Shown in pieces: positions 26,750 to 36,040 of a stretch of 64,000 nt of DNA. Position 1 is the first letter of the stretch. Every line of letters starts with the position of its first letter. The position numbers and the translations under genes were made by a program. Source of the stretch: Mahella australiensis 50-1 BON (GTDB lineage: Bacteria; Bacillota; Clostridia; Mahellales; Mahellaceae); assembly GCF_000213255.1 (NCBI RefSeq), contig NC_015520.1, positions 1,012,001-1,076,000 of the forward strand, written 5' to 3'. The notes beneath the pieces were generated by a model. The model was not told the origin of the DNA. It did no database searches and was given only the letters and a program-made list of their open reading frames with translations.

Positions 26750-27886
26750 GTGAATTATATGGAGTTTGTTTGGCTCATAATAGCATTGATTATTGTGGTT
26801 TATGCCGGCGATCGATTATTTTCATATTTTGCATTGAAACGCGTGGCTTACGTATGCCGATTTGAACGCGATGCTGCTTTCGAGGGTGAGAGCGTGAGGC
26901 TTATAGAACAACTTATAAACGACAAACCGCTGCCCATATTATGGTTAAAAGTTAGGCTGCAGATGCCGTTGGCTTTAAAATTTGAAAATACCGCTTTTGT
27001 GGATATAAGCGATAAACAGTATTATCAAAGGCTGTTCTCTATGCTTGGCTATCAACAAGTAACGTGCAGGCATGTATTGAATTGCGTTAAGCGAGGCTAC
27101 TACGTCATAGACGATGTGGATATGATATCGGGGGATATATTGAGTGGACGGCGCTGCTATGAAAGAATACCGATGAATATGCATTTTTCAGTCTATCCGC
27201 GCTTTATAGATGTGGAGGACGTGCTCATACCGGCGAGACTTATAAATGGTGATATGATAGTTAAACGCTGGATAATAGAGGATCCGTTTCAGATAATCGG
27301 ATTCAGGGATTATATGCCGACAGATAGCTTGAATAAGATCAATTGGCTGGCTACCGCTCGCCAGCAAAGGCTCCAGGTCATAAAACACGATTTTACGGCT
27401 TCTTCAAGTATGATTATAATGTTGAACGTAACCTATAAATCATCTTGGGTAAATTATAATGTGCTTGAGCAAAGCATAAGGTTGTGCGCTTCGCTGGCTC
27501 AGAAAGCGGTAGATAACGGTATACCTGTAGCGGTTATGAGCAATGGCCTGCTCAAGGGCTATGACGATACCATTCACATGGAAACACCTCTGGGGTGTAG
27601 CAATGAACATATGACAGGTATATTAGAAGATCTAGCCAGGTTGACCTTTGAATATGAGGATGATTTTTCCGTTTTTTTGAACGGCGAAATAGAACAAATA
27701 CCATATAACGCAGATATTCTCATATTGACATCGTACATCGACGATGACCTGGCAGCTGCCATAGTTGATATCGACAAAAGTCGTATATCGGTGCGTGTGG
27801 GTTTTATGGAGGATGTCGATTGGGAACGCTATGAGTTGAACGATGTGGATGTATATACTATAACCGAGGAAGGGGCGATCAAATGA
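26750..27886 (+). CDS. DUF58 domain protein
   Basis: 378 residues. N-terminal membrane segments (about 4-22), then a soluble region with the DUF58 signature DPFQIIGFRDYMPTDSLNKI and INWLATARQQRLQVIKHDF near 180-220. Partner of MoxR ATPases, often linked to wall or stress functions. The start may be GTG 26750 or ATG 26759; ribosome binding sites are equally weak. It overlaps the next gene by ATGA. Confidence 0.88.
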   Translation: MNYMEFVWLIIALIIVVYAGDRLFSYFALKRVAYVCRFERDAAFEGESVRLIEQLINDKPLPILWLKVRLQMPLALKFENTAFVDISDKQYYQRLFSMLGYQQVTCRHVLNCVKRGYYVIDDVDMISGDILSGRRCYERIPMNMHFSVYPRFIDVEDVLIPARLINGDMIVKRWIIEDPFQIIGFRDYMPTDSLNKINWLATARQQRLQVIKHDFTASSSMIIMLNVTYKSSWVNYNVLEQSIRLCASLAQKAVDNGIPVAVMSNGLLKGYDDTIHMETPLGCSNEHMTGILEDLARLTFEYEDDFSVFLNGEIEQIPYNADILILTSYIDDDLAAAIVDIDKSRISVRVGFMEDVDWERYELNDVDVYTITEEGAIK

Positions 27887-29208
27887 CGGCGCTTTTAAAA
27901 CGCAATGGATTCAAAATGCTAGAAGCAACAGCGGAATTTCTCATATATATGCCGTGGATGTTTTGCCTGTATTATGTTTTATTTGGCGATACTCGATTTT
28001 TTGATTTCCTTCCCCTTGAGATTTTATTCTTGATGATGGGTTTGTTTATAACCGATTACCTTATAGCAAAGCACAAAGCCATATACAAGATATGGGCCTA
28101 TATGATAGGCGCAATACCGGTTGCCATAGCAGTGTTCTTGCTGAGTATATATGTTGATCCGTTTTTTGCTGCGATATACGCTCTGTATCTTATAATATGC
28201 TATATGCGCGGTCTAGCTTTTGCCACGCATGATATGAGGATTTCGTATAGCCAGAGCAAGTTCATGTTTGGCATAGGCGTACTTATGGCGGCCTTTGCTT
28301 TATCTATGTATCTTGGATATTTGAGATGGTTTAGCGGGTATATAATATGGTGTGCGGTGGTTTTCATTGCCATGTCCATTATAATACTAAATCAATTGCA
28401 GTTGCTTCGCATGCTGGACATGATGAATGTTGAAGCATACACCACACATCGGGATGTGAGATTTAGGAATTTTATATTTTCACTGATAATAATAGGGCTT
28501 ATAGTATTCATATTCGAAATCAAAGCTATAGTACAATTTTTATCGTTATTGGTCACATATATAGGCGATGGCTTAAGGCATATGCTGCTCGTAGTGATAC
28601 AGTGGCTTATAACATGGCTGAATGGTTTATTTGGACCTTCGGAAGAGCAGGGGGCCGCGCCTCCTGTAGATCTCAGCCAATTTGCCGACAGTACGACTTC
28701 TCCTATTGCGAACATTATAAGGGCCATTATGGAAGTAGTATTTTATGCTGTAGCTATAGCTATAACAGTTTTTTTGGTTTATCAATTGGTCAAGGCGCTG
28801 GCGAGATGGATTTCATCGATGATGGAAAGATATACGGCTGGGGATGAAGAAAGGAGCTTCATATTATCGTTGGACGATATAGTGGATCGGAGTTCATCGC
28901 TAGGGCAAGATATAAGACGACGTATGAGGCGCGTGCTGAGGCATTTTGAAACGCCTCAACAGCGCATACGTTTTTTATACGCCCAAACTATAAAACGCTT
29001 TACCGATAAAGGTTATGAAATAAAACCGCAGCAAACACCTGATGATATTCATTCAGCGATAAGCGGTCTACAGCCTGGCGCAGACCCTGAGCTTAAAGAG
29101 CTGACCGAGCTATACGATAAAGCCCGCTACAGCCATCACAATGTGAGCGATGAAGAAGCGGCGCATGCCAAACGATACAGGGATAGGCTATTCAGGATGA
29201 AACTGTAA
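27883..29208 (+). CDS. DUF4129 membrane protein (TgpA-like without transglutaminase core)
   Basis: 441 residues. At least seven hydrophobic segments in the first 240 residues, another at about 285-305, and a soluble C-terminal DUF4129 domain with QRIRFLYAQTIKRFTDKGY and LYDKARYSHHNVSDEEA. In the usual moxR-DUF58-tgpA cluster the third protein also carries a transglutaminase-like domain with Cys-His-Asp between the membrane part and DUF4129; here only a short GPSEEQGAAPPVDLSQ linker occupies that position. It ends 1 bp before murC on the other strand. Confidence 0.82.
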   Translation: MTALLKRNGFKMLEATAEFLIYMPWMFCLYYVLFGDTRFFDFLPLEILFLMMGLFITDYLIAKHKAIYKIWAYMIGAIPVAIAVFLLSIYVDPFFAAIYALYLIICYMRGLAFATHDMRISYSQSKFMFGIGVLMAAFALSMYLGYLRWFSGYIIWCAVVFIAMSIIILNQLQLLRMLDMMNVEAYTTHRDVRFRNFIFSLIIIGLIVFIFEIKAIVQFLSLLVTYIGDGLRHMLLVVIQWLITWLNGLFGPSEEQGAAPPVDLSQFADSTTSPIANIIRAIMEVVFYAVAIAITVFLVYQLVKALARWISSMMERYTAGDEERSFILSLDDIVDRSSSLGQDIRRRMRRVLRHFETPQQRIRFLYAQTIKRFTDKGYEIKPQQTPDDIHSAISGLQPGADPELKELTELYDKARYSHHNVSDEEAAHAKRYRDRLFRMKL

Positions 29209-30618
29209 CTATATGACCTTGCCAATTATCATCGAATGCTCCAAAAGATCATCGCCTATTTTATATACATCGCCGGCGCCCATGGTTATTATTATATCTC
29301 CCGGTTGGCAGTTCTCAAGTATATAACGCTCGATAGAGCTGAAATCCTCCATATAGATCGCATTTTGACCGGCTTGATTTATCCTTAGGGCCAAATCTTT
29401 TGAATTTATAGATCCATCATCGACCTCTCTCGCAGCGTATATGTCTGTGATGATAAGATGGTCTATTCCGTAGAATGCCGACGCGAATTCGTCCAGTAAA
29501 AGTCTGGTACGTGTGTAGGTATGAGGTTGAAATACGCACCATATATGGTTATGAGGGTAATTCAATGCCGCTTGTATAGTGGCCTTTATTTCTGTAGGAT
29601 GATGCGCATAATCGTCTATGACAGTGACGCCTTCCTCTAAACGTCCTTTCACTTCGAAACGCCTGTGTGCGCCCTTGTAAAGGCGTAAAGATTCTTTTAT
29701 CATTTCAATATCTATACCGCATAAATCGGCTACCGCCACTGATGCCAAGGCGTTATAGATGTTATGCCGTCCGGGTATGCTGAGCGAAAAACGTCCCATA
29801 TTTAGCCCGTCGCAGTATATATTAAACGACGGAAAGCCTTTTTTATCAAAAGCTATGTCATCGGCGGTCCAGTGTGCCGGTTTATCTATGCCATAGGATA
29901 TTGCCTTGTCAGGCATATCGCTTAATAGTTGCTCTACAAGGGGGTCATCTATGCATCCTACCACATAGCCATCATCGGGCGTTAATTTGGCAAATGATAA
30001 GAATGCATTATATATATCATCCAAATCCTTAAAATAGTCCAAGTGGTCCCTCTCTATGTTTAAGATTACCGCTATATATGGATAAAACTTTAAAAAACTT
30101 TCTACATATTCGCATGCCTCGGTTACAAAATACTGACTTTCCCCTACGCGTACATTACCGCCTATAGCGTCCAGCTCACCGCCTACCAGTACAGTAGGGT
30201 CCAGACCGGCATTCTGTAAGATAATGGATATTATAGAGGTAGTAGTGGTTTTACCGTGTGTGCCGGCAACAGCTATGCCTTTGCCATAATTTTTCATAAT
30301 TTGTCCTAAGAATGTGGCTCTGTCCACTGTTGGAATACCAAGCCCATTGGCCTCATTGAGCTCTGGATTATCGTTATGTATAGCCGCTGTGTAAACTACG
30401 AGATCAGCACCCTTTACATTATCTGCTTTATGTCCTATATATACAGTAGCGCCGGAATCAGACAGTTTCCGGGTTAAAGTCGAGGCCTTTACATCAGAAC
30501 CCGTAACTATGCAACCCTGTCGAAGGAGTATTTGGGCCAGGCCGCTCATGCTTATTCCACCTATGCCAATGAAATGAATATGTTTGCCTTTTAGCTCTTC
30601 AATATTTATATAATTCAT
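29209..30618 (-). CDS. murC: UDP-N-acetylmuramate--L-alanine ligase
   Basis: 469 residues. Rossmann start HFIGIGGISMSGLAQIL, ATP loop AVAGTHGKTTTTS, EACEYVESFLKFYP, and IDDYAHHPTEI in the C-terminal domain. Adds L-Ala to UDP-MurNAc, the first peptide step of peptidoglycan synthesis. There is no GGAGG before the ATG; a small hairpin (30625-30640) sits six bases upstream instead. murC next to purR-spoVG-glmU is a common Clostridia neighbourhood, but here it points the other way. Confidence 0.95.
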   Translation of the reverse strand: MNYINIEELKGKHIHFIGIGGISMSGLAQILLRQGCIVTGSDVKASTLTRKLSDSGATVYIGHKADNVKGADLVVYTAAIHNDNPELNEANGLGIPTVDRATFLGQIMKNYGKGIAVAGTHGKTTTTSIISIILQNAGLDPTVLVGGELDAIGGNVRVGESQYFVTEACEYVESFLKFYPYIAVILNIERDHLDYFKDLDDIYNAFLSFAKLTPDDGYVVGCIDDPLVEQLLSDMPDKAISYGIDKPAHWTADDIAFDKKGFPSFNIYCDGLNMGRFSLSIPGRHNIYNALASVAVADLCGIDIEMIKESLRLYKGAHRRFEVKGRLEEGVTVIDDYAHHPTEIKATIQAALNYPHNHIWCVFQPHTYTRTRLLLDEFASAFYGIDHLIITDIYAAREVDDGSINSKDLALRINQAGQNAIYMEDFSSIERYILENCQPGDIIITMGAGDVYKIGDDLLEHSMIIGKVI

Positions 30619-30624
30619 AATACA

Positions 30625-30640
30625 AAGGTTAAAAAACCTT
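30625..30640 (-). promoter_or_regulatory. Hairpin in the murC translation start region
   Basis: AAGGTT-TTTT-AACCTT on the minus strand, ending six bases before the murC ATG. It occupies the place of the ribosome binding site and holds the only AAGG there. Confidence 0.4.
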
Positions 30641-30669
30641 CAGCACGTCCCTTCATGATGATTTTTTAT

Positions 30670-30699
30670 ATTATATTATTACCCATTTAATATAGTCAA
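30670..30699 (-). promoter_or_regulatory. murC promoter
   Basis: Minus strand: TTGACT (30699-30694), 18-bp spacer, TATAAT (30675-30670), about 55 bases upstream of the ATG. The rest of the 243-base gap up to 30861 is AT-rich and shows no gene. Confidence 0.55.
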
Positions 30700-30861
30700 T
30701 ACCGTGTTTTTCAGTCTACGAACATTATATGTATCACGTGCTTATTATACCACAAGACTGGATAATAAAACAGATACTATTGCTTAACATTTCACAGATT
30801 GGTATTTGGCGAATAAGATATTATTAAAAGATTAAAAATATATTGAATTGAGGTATTTCCA

Positions 30862-31290
30862 ATGAACCAAAGCGTGTCGCGGGAGAATTTACTACAGGTT
30901 ATAGAGAAATATAAACGTGTACCTTTTGTCCATAACGGGCGTTCCATGGATGGATTGGATTGCCTTGGGTTCGTGGTGCTGTTTTACAAAGAATTTGGCA
31001 TATATATACCAGACGGCGACGGCACTCCTATAGGAGAGCAGTGGTTCCGCGACGATCCCGAACGGTATATACGCGGTATAAAGGCATTGGACGGTGAAGA
31101 TTTGGGTATGGAGCAATTACAACCTTTAGACCTGGTGTACTTTACATTGCGCCGGCATATAATAAATCACACCGGTATTATGATAAGTAAGAGCGAGTTC
31201 GTACACATGTTTCCTAAAAAGGGGCTTATGATAAGCCAATTCGATCTCTTCTGGAAGATGCGCTTTAGAGGCGGCAAAAGGCTTATATAG
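30862..31290 (+). CDS. NlpC/P60-type small hydrolase
   Basis: 142 residues, one compact domain without signal peptide. Catalytic Cys in GLDCLGFVVLFYKEFGI (near residue 33) and a His in HTGIMISKSEFVHMFP match the NlpC/P60 Cys-His layout; LQPLDLVYFTLR corresponds to the family's GDLVFF strand. Such proteins cut or amidate peptide bonds of cell-wall or similar substrates; without an export signal it may act inside the cell or on a phage-tail-like substrate. It stands alone, followed by a foldback repeat. Confidence 0.8.
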   Translation: MNQSVSRENLLQVIEKYKRVPFVHNGRSMDGLDCLGFVVLFYKEFGIYIPDGDGTPIGEQWFRDDPERYIRGIKALDGEDLGMEQLQPLDLVYFTLRRHIINHTGIMISKSEFVHMFPKKGLMISQFDLFWKMRFRGGKRLI

Positions 31291-31349
31291 GGCAACGAGC
31301 GGCCAAAGCTTTGTTCATAAGTATGCATAACAGATAGGTGTATATATAA

Positions 31350-31553
31350 GTGACTGTTCAGGTACCTCACAGGCTTGATAACTGATTAGCCTCCGGCCTC
31401 CATGCCTTCGGCCACGTCTGTTCAACGTTGCGCTTGCAGAGCGTACAGCGAAACGTTCTAAGGCCTGCTCCAGACATATACCAATACTTCTGCTATCTTT
31501 GCACGGAGCTAATCGTTACCGTCGCCTATACATAATAGTACCTGAACAGTCAC
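31350..31553. repeat. Foldback repeat copy 1 (204 bp, internally deleted)
   Basis: Ends are perfect 16-bp inverted repeats, GTGACTGTTCAGGTAC at 31350-31365 and its complement at 31538-31553. Inside lies a second inverted pair (around 31377-31393 and 31506-31520). The left 44 and right 115 bases closely match copy 2 at 45716-46071, but about 150 central bases present in copy 2 are missing. No coding frame. It fills most of the 380-base gap between the NlpC gene and purR. The AT-rich flanks show no clean target duplication. Confidence 0.85.
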
Positions 31554-31627
31554 CGTATAAGAAGTAAATGTATTAATAGAAATAAAATACCTCTGGAAAA
31601 AATACCGATTATGAATTAAAATATAAA

Positions 31628-31650
31628 ATATACGAATAATGTTCGGAAAA
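31628..31650 (+). promoter_or_regulatory. Candidate PurR operator
   Basis: AATGTTCGGAAAA (31638-31650) matches the inverted PurBox AWWGTTCGGWWWT at 12 of 13 positions. A weaker direct box, ATATACGAATAAT (31628-31640), abuts it, making CGAA-taatg-TTCG. It lies just before the purR ribosome binding site. The arms are closer than in B. subtilis, so this is tentative. Confidence 0.4.
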
Positions 31651-31670
31651 TGATTCTGGAGGTTTGAATT

Positions 31671-32480
31671 TTGCAAGAATTTAAAAGGAATGAGCGCATC
31701 AGTATTATAACAAAAATATTGATGGAGCATCCTAATCGCATATACGGTTTGGATTTTTTCGTGGATATGTTTAAAACCGCTAAATCCACTATAAGCGAGG
31801 ATATAGCTATTATAAAAGATGCCATGATAAAATCTGGTATGGGCGATATACATGCGGTGTTGGGAGCGGGTGGCGGCATTCGATACGTTCCGGATATACC
31901 ATATGAAGATAAACTCGTTTTTGCAAATAGGTTAGCCGAAATGATGTCTCAACCTGACCGCATAATACCAGGCGGATACATTTATATGAACGATATCATG
32001 TACAGGCCGGATTTAGCCGATACTATGGGGTTGATATTGGCGGGTTATTTTATGAAAGAGGATTTGGATTATGTAGTGACGGTGGAAACCAAGGGTATAC
32101 CGCTCGCTATGGCAGTCGCACGCCAATTGGATAAGCCTTTGCTTATTGTAAGGAGAGAGAATCGTGTTACTGAAGGATCAGCTATAAGTATAAATTATGT
32201 ATCGGGATCTTCGAGGCGTATACAAACTATGTCACTTTCAAGGCGTTCCTTATCTTCGGGTTCCCGAGTGGTATTCATAGATGACTTTATGAAGGCTGGA
32301 GGTACCGCCAAGGGCATATTAGATTTGATGAAAGAATTTGGGGCTGAAGTGGTGAATAATGGAGTATTGGTAGCTACATCTATACCTGTTGATAAATTAG
32401 TAGATAAATATATAGCATTATTTACATTATATGGCATTGATGAATTCACTGGGGAAATAGATATCCGCTCAAATTTATGA
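31671..32480 (+). CDS. purR: Pur operon repressor
   Basis: 269 residues. N-terminal winged helix (about 1-75, RNERISIITKILMEHPNRI...TAKSTISEDIAI) and a C-terminal phosphoribosyltransferase-like domain with the PRPP loop VVFIDDFMKAGGTAKGIL. PurR represses purine genes and releases DNA on binding PRPP, whose synthetase (prs) is encoded three genes downstream. The start is TTG behind CTGGAGGT. The ridA (yabJ) gene that follows purR in B. subtilis is absent. Confidence 0.95.
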   Translation: MQEFKRNERISIITKILMEHPNRIYGLDFFVDMFKTAKSTISEDIAIIKDAMIKSGMGDIHAVLGAGGGIRYVPDIPYEDKLVFANRLAEMMSQPDRIIPGGYIYMNDIMYRPDLADTMGLILAGYFMKEDLDYVVTVETKGIPLAMAVARQLDKPLLIVRRENRVTEGSAISINYVSGSSRRIQTMSLSRRSLSSGSRVVFIDDFMKAGGTAKGILDLMKEFGAEVVNNGVLVATSIPVDKLVDKYIALFTLYGIDEFTGEIDIRSNL

Positions 32481-32497
32481 AAATTTTAAAATCATGC

Positions 32498-32522
32498 AGG
32501 AAAATATAAAGATATGGCGAAT
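32498..32522 (+). promoter_or_regulatory. Sigma-H-type promoter of spoVG
   Basis: -35 AGGAAAA (32498-32504), 14-base gap, then GAAT (32519-32522). The pattern AGGA-WWW plus GAAT at this spacing is the sigma-H consensus and equals the B. subtilis spoVG promoter in spacing. Confidence 0.7.
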
Positions 32523-32567
32523 ATGATAAAGAGAAGTATAAGCATCGATGTAGAGGAGTGAATTGAT

Positions 32568-32828
32568 GTGAAGATAACGGATATACGTCTGCGGAAGATC
32601 GATAGCGATAGCAAGATGAAGGCTGTGGCGTCGGTAACCTTTGACGATGAATTCGTAGTCCACGATATAAAGGTCATCGAGGGGCAGAATGGCCTATTTA
32701 TCGCTATGCCGAGCCGTAAGCTGTCGGACGGGGAATTCAGGGATATCGCTCATCCAATAAACTCACAGGCGCGCGAAGTGATTCAAGCTGCTATAATAGA
32801 GAAATATAAGCAGGTCATGGAGGCATAA
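32568..32828 (+). CDS. spoVG: Regulatory protein SpoVG
   Basis: 86 residues with the family start [10 protein letters not shown] and the LFIAMPSRK and DIAHPI motifs. SpoVG is a small nucleic-acid-binding regulator involved in septation and sporulation. The start is GTG with AGAGGAG (32552-32558) upstream. A sigma-H-type promoter precedes it and a terminator follows, so it can be expressed separately from purR and glmU. Confidence 0.96.
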   Translation: MKITDIRLRKIDSDSKMKAVASVTFDDEFVVHDIKVIEGQNGLFIAMPSRKLSDGEFRDIAHPINSQAREVIQAAIIEKYKQVMEA

Positions 32829-32843
32829 AGGTTCTGAACTATT

Positions 32844-32872
32844 AGAGGGTCTATAATGTAGGCTCTCTTTTT
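32844..32872 (+). terminator. Terminator after spoVG
   Basis: 9-bp stem with two G-T pairs (32844-32852 with 32860-32868), 7-base loop, followed by T residues to 32872. Confidence 0.75.
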
Positions 32873-32900
32873 ATGTGAGTTGCTTGAATTCTCTGTAAAC

Positions 32901-32929
32901 TTGCTCCTAAGACATATTAAATGTATAAT
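32901..32929 (+). promoter_or_regulatory. glmU-prs promoter
   Basis: TTGCTC (32901-32906), exactly 17 bases, TATAAT (32924-32929). Confidence 0.65.
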
Positions 32930-32967
32930 AATAGAGGTTTTTATAATATCGAAAGGAGCGATTAGAT

Positions 32968-34353
32968 TTGGATGACTGCATGGCACTGATATTGGCAGCA
33001 GGCCAGGGCGTGAGGATGCGTTCTGCCATACCTAAAGTACTTCATTCTTTATGCGGTAAACCTATTATAAGCTATATTATTTCAGCTGTAAAAGATGCTG
33101 GTGTAAAAAAATGCGTTGTTGTAACTGGGCCAGGCGGTGAAAGCATAAAAGATGTCTTGGGGGACGGTTTAGACTATGTATATCAAGCTGAGCGGTTAGG
33201 AACCGGGCATGCCGTTATGATGGCAAGGCATTATCTAACTAGCGATCACAAATACGCTTTGGTGTTGCCAGGCGATGTGCCTTTGATAAAAAATACCACA
33301 TTGAGATGCTTATATGATACAACACGAGAAGGCGGATATGCGGCAGTGGTACTGACAGCCATAATGAATGATCCGAAAGGTTACGGCCGAATAATACGAG
33401 ATAGCCAAGGCAATGTGACTGCTATAGTGGAGGATAAGGATGCCGACGAATCTCAAAAAGCCATAAAAGAGGTAAATTCTGCTATATATTGTTTTGATGC
33501 CAATGTCTTAAATGGCGCATTGGATATGATAGATAATAACAATGCTCAACATGAATATTACCTTACCGATGTTTTAGCAGCAATCGCTAACCAGGGGCTA
33601 AAGGTTGGAGCTGTAACAGTAGAGCAGCCTGAGGAAGTTATCGGTATTAACGATAGAGTGCAACTGGCACGGGCTGAAATGCTTTTGAGGAGGGAAATAG
33701 CTGTACGCTGGATGACTGAGGGGGTTACTATAATAGATCCAACATCGGTATACATCGATACCGATGTTGAGATAGGCCAGGATACAGTTATCTATCCAGG
33801 GAATGTATTGGAACATGGTACCAGAATAGGACGGCAATGTATTCTATATCCTAATAGCCGTTTATCTAATGCCATAATAGGTGATAGAGTTACGATCCAA
33901 TCCTCTGTTATAATAGATAGTGAAGTAGGCGATGATACTACGGTAGGCCCATTTGCATATTTGCGGCCGGGAACGCGCATAGGTAAAGGCACGCGTATAG
34001 GTGATTTTGTAGAGATAAAAAATTCTATTATAGGCGATGGTACCAAAGTACCGCATTTATGCTATGTCGGCGATGCGGATGTGGGTAAGAAAGTGAATTT
34101 TGGTTGTGGGTCTGTAGTGGTAAACTATGATGGTGTGCGCAAATACAGGACAATTGTAAAAGATAATGCCTTTATAGGTTGTAACGCTAATCTGGTATCC
34201 CCTGTGGAAGTAGAAGAAAATGCATACATAGCGGCAGGATCTACTATCACTGATAAAGTACCGGCTGGAGCATTGGCTATAGCACGAGCAAAACAAGTGG
34301 TTAAAGAAGGTTGGGTGGCAAAAAAATTTAAGAAGGGAACGGAAGAAGAATGA
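32968..34353 (+). CDS. glmU: Bifunctional GlmU (GlcN-1-P acetyl/uridylyltransferase)
   Basis: 461 residues. N-terminal pyrophosphorylase (about 1-230) with [13 protein letters not shown] and a C-terminal left-handed beta-helix of hexapeptide repeats (about 250-450; [26 protein letters not shown]). Makes UDP-GlcNAc for peptidoglycan. The start is a TTG with AGGAG 9 bases upstream. It overlaps prs by four bases. Confidence 0.95.
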   Translation: MDDCMALILAAGQGVRMRSAIPKVLHSLCGKPIISYIISAVKDAGVKKCVVVTGPGGESIKDVLGDGLDYVYQAERLGTGHAVMMARHYLTSDHKYALVLPGDVPLIKNTTLRCLYDTTREGGYAAVVLTAIMNDPKGYGRIIRDSQGNVTAIVEDKDADESQKAIKEVNSAIYCFDANVLNGALDMIDNNNAQHEYYLTDVLAAIANQGLKVGAVTVEQPEEVIGINDRVQLARAEMLLRREIAVRWMTEGVTIIDPTSVYIDTDVEIGQDTVIYPGNVLEHGTRIGRQCILYPNSRLSNAIIGDRVTIQSSVIIDSEVGDDTTVGPFAYLRPGTRIGKGTRIGDFVEIKNSIIGDGTKVPHLCYVGDADVGKKVNFGCGSVVVNYDGVRKYRTIVKDNAFIGCNANLVSPVEVEENAYIAAGSTITDKVPAGALAIARAKQVVKEGWVAKKFKKGTEEE

Positions 34354-35303
34354 TGTCCAGGTCAACAAATATTAAGATTTTTACAGGTAATGCTAATCCT
34401 ATATTGGCCAAAGAAATAGCGGATCATATAGGTGTACCCATGGGCGATTGTCTGGTCACCACGTTCAGCGATGGAGAGATATCAGTTAATTTTTTTGAAA
34501 CGGTAAGAGGGTTTGATGTATTTATAATTCAGCCCACATGCGCACCGGTAAATAACAATTTGATGGAATTGCTCATAATGATCGATGCCTGTAAAAGGGC
34601 TTCAGCTGGTATGATAACCGCGGTAGTGCCGTATTATGGGTATGCCAGACAGGATAGAAAGGCTAAGGCCAGAGATCCCATCACGGCTAAACTTGTAGCC
34701 GATCTATTGAGTAAAGCTGGGGCCGATCGTGTGCTGACAATGGACTTGCATGCGGCTCAAATACAAGGGTTCTTTGACATACCAGTGGATCATTTGCTCG
34801 GCGTGCCTATTCTAGCTCAATATTTCTTGGAACGCGACTTTGCTGGAGATGATCTAGTGGTAGTATCACCCGACCTGGGCAGCGTAACACGTGCCAGAGG
34901 ATTTGCGCATAAATTGGATGCCCCTTTGGCCATCATAGATAAGCGCCGACCTAAGGCCAACGTAGCTGAGGTAATGAATATAATAGGCGATGTCAAAGGT
35001 AAACGGACTATACTGATCGATGACCTCGTTGATACCGCTGGCACATTGGTGGAAGGTGCAGCAGCTTTGGTCAACAATGGTGCTAAGGAGGTTTATGCGT
35101 GCGCCACACATGGTGTGCTGTCAGGTCCTGCTATAGAGCGATTGCAAAATTCTGCCATAAAAGAGTTGGTTATCACCAATACTATTCCTTTGCTGCCCGA
35201 AAAACAATTGGATAAGATAAAGGTTTTATCTGTAGCGCCTTTATTTTCTGAGGCAATAGAGCGTATATATGAGCATTTGCCGGTAAGCGTGCTGTTCGAT
35301 TAA
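34350..35303 (+). CDS. prs: Ribose-phosphate pyrophosphokinase
   Basis: 317 residues. PRPP synthetase with the flexible-loop motif [34 protein letters not shown] and the PRPP loop [13 protein letters not shown]. Supplies PRPP to purine, pyrimidine, His, Trp and NAD synthesis, and PRPP is the ligand of PurR encoded upstream. Two adjacent ATGs (34350, 34353) could both serve; the first overlaps the glmU stop. Confidence 0.96.
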   Translation: MMSRSTNIKIFTGNANPILAKEIADHIGVPMGDCLVTTFSDGEISVNFFETVRGFDVFIIQPTCAPVNNNLMELLIMIDACKRASAGMITAVVPYYGYARQDRKAKARDPITAKLVADLLSKAGADRVLTMDLHAAQIQGFFDIPVDHLLGVPILAQYFLERDFAGDDLVVVSPDLGSVTRARGFAHKLDAPLAIIDKRRPKANVAEVMNIIGDVKGKRTILIDDLVDTAGTLVEGAAALVNNGAKEVYACATHGVLSGPAIERLQNSAIKELVITNTIPLLPEKQLDKIKVLSVAPLFSEAIERIYEHLPVSVLFD

Positions 35304-35321
35304 GGAGGTATAAATGCTATT

Positions 35322-35987
35322 ATGAAAATACGATATTTAGGGCACTCTTGTTTTCAGATAGAATCATCTGATGGTATAAAAATTGTTACCGATCCATACA
35401 GTCCTATGGGCATCAAAATGCCTAAAGTAGAGGCTGATATAGTTACATCCAGCCACAGCCATTATGATCATAACTATTTCGAGGGTGTAAGCGGGGATTT
35501 TGTAGTTGTGAACACTGCGGCTCCTATCCGGGTGAAAGGTATAAATATACGGGGATTTGAGGCCTTTCACGATGATGAGAATGGCAACAAGAGGGGTAGG
35601 AATATAATCTTCGTAATAGAAGTAGACGGCGTGAATGTATGCCATATGGGGGATTTGGGGCATAAATTAGCAAAAGAGCAGATCAATTCCTTAGGCAGCG
35701 TGGATGTACTACTTATACCGGTGGGAGGATTCTTTACTATAGGACCTGAAGATGCTGCAGATATTGTAAAAGCTATAGCGCCTAAAATAGCTATACCTAT
35801 GCATTTTAAGCCTGATATACCTCAAAATGTAAAGTTTGAACTTCCAATAGTGGGAGCAGATGCCTTTCTATCGCTGCTAAATGGCACTAAATATGGCAGC
35901 GATACATTGAGTATAGATAAAGAACATCTGCCACCATCAACGCAGATTATACAGCTTGCTTCAGCCGCTGAATTACAAAAGATATAG
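35322..35987 (+). CDS. MBL-fold metal-dependent hydrolase (UPF0173)
   Basis: 221 residues. Starts KIRYLGHSCFQIE and carries the metallo-beta-lactamase motif SHSHYDHNY, then HMGDLGH and a late MHFKPD. It corresponds to the UPF0173/YtkL group of small hydrolases without known substrate. AAGGAGG precedes the ATG. In many relatives ctc and pth follow prs; here this gene takes their place. Confidence 0.88.
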   Translation: MKIRYLGHSCFQIESSDGIKIVTDPYSPMGIKMPKVEADIVTSSHSHYDHNYFEGVSGDFVVVNTAAPIRVKGINIRGFEAFHDDENGNKRGRNIIFVIEVDGVNVCHMGDLGHKLAKEQINSLGSVDVLLIPVGGFFTIGPEDAADIVKAIAPKIAIPMHFKPDIPQNVKFELPIVGADAFLSLLNGTKYGSDTLSIDKEHLPPSTQIIQLASAAELQKI

Positions 35988-36002
35988 AAGTTTAGGTATA
36001 AA

Positions 36003-36032
36003 ACAGAGGGCAGCTTATTGTTCGCCCTCTGT
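36003..36032. terminator. Hairpin between convergent genes
   Basis: Perfect 9-bp stem ACAGAGGGC / GCCCTCTGT (36003-36011, 36024-36032) between the MBL and CBM25-like genes; on the minus strand it is followed by TTTTA. Confidence 0.7.
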
Positions 36033-36040
36033 CCGACAGT

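Noticed and set aside
31340-31565. Target-site duplication at the foldback repeats
   Set aside because: Short AT-rich similarities flank both copies (TATAA, ATTAT) but they are not aligned to the same edges, so no duplication is claimed.
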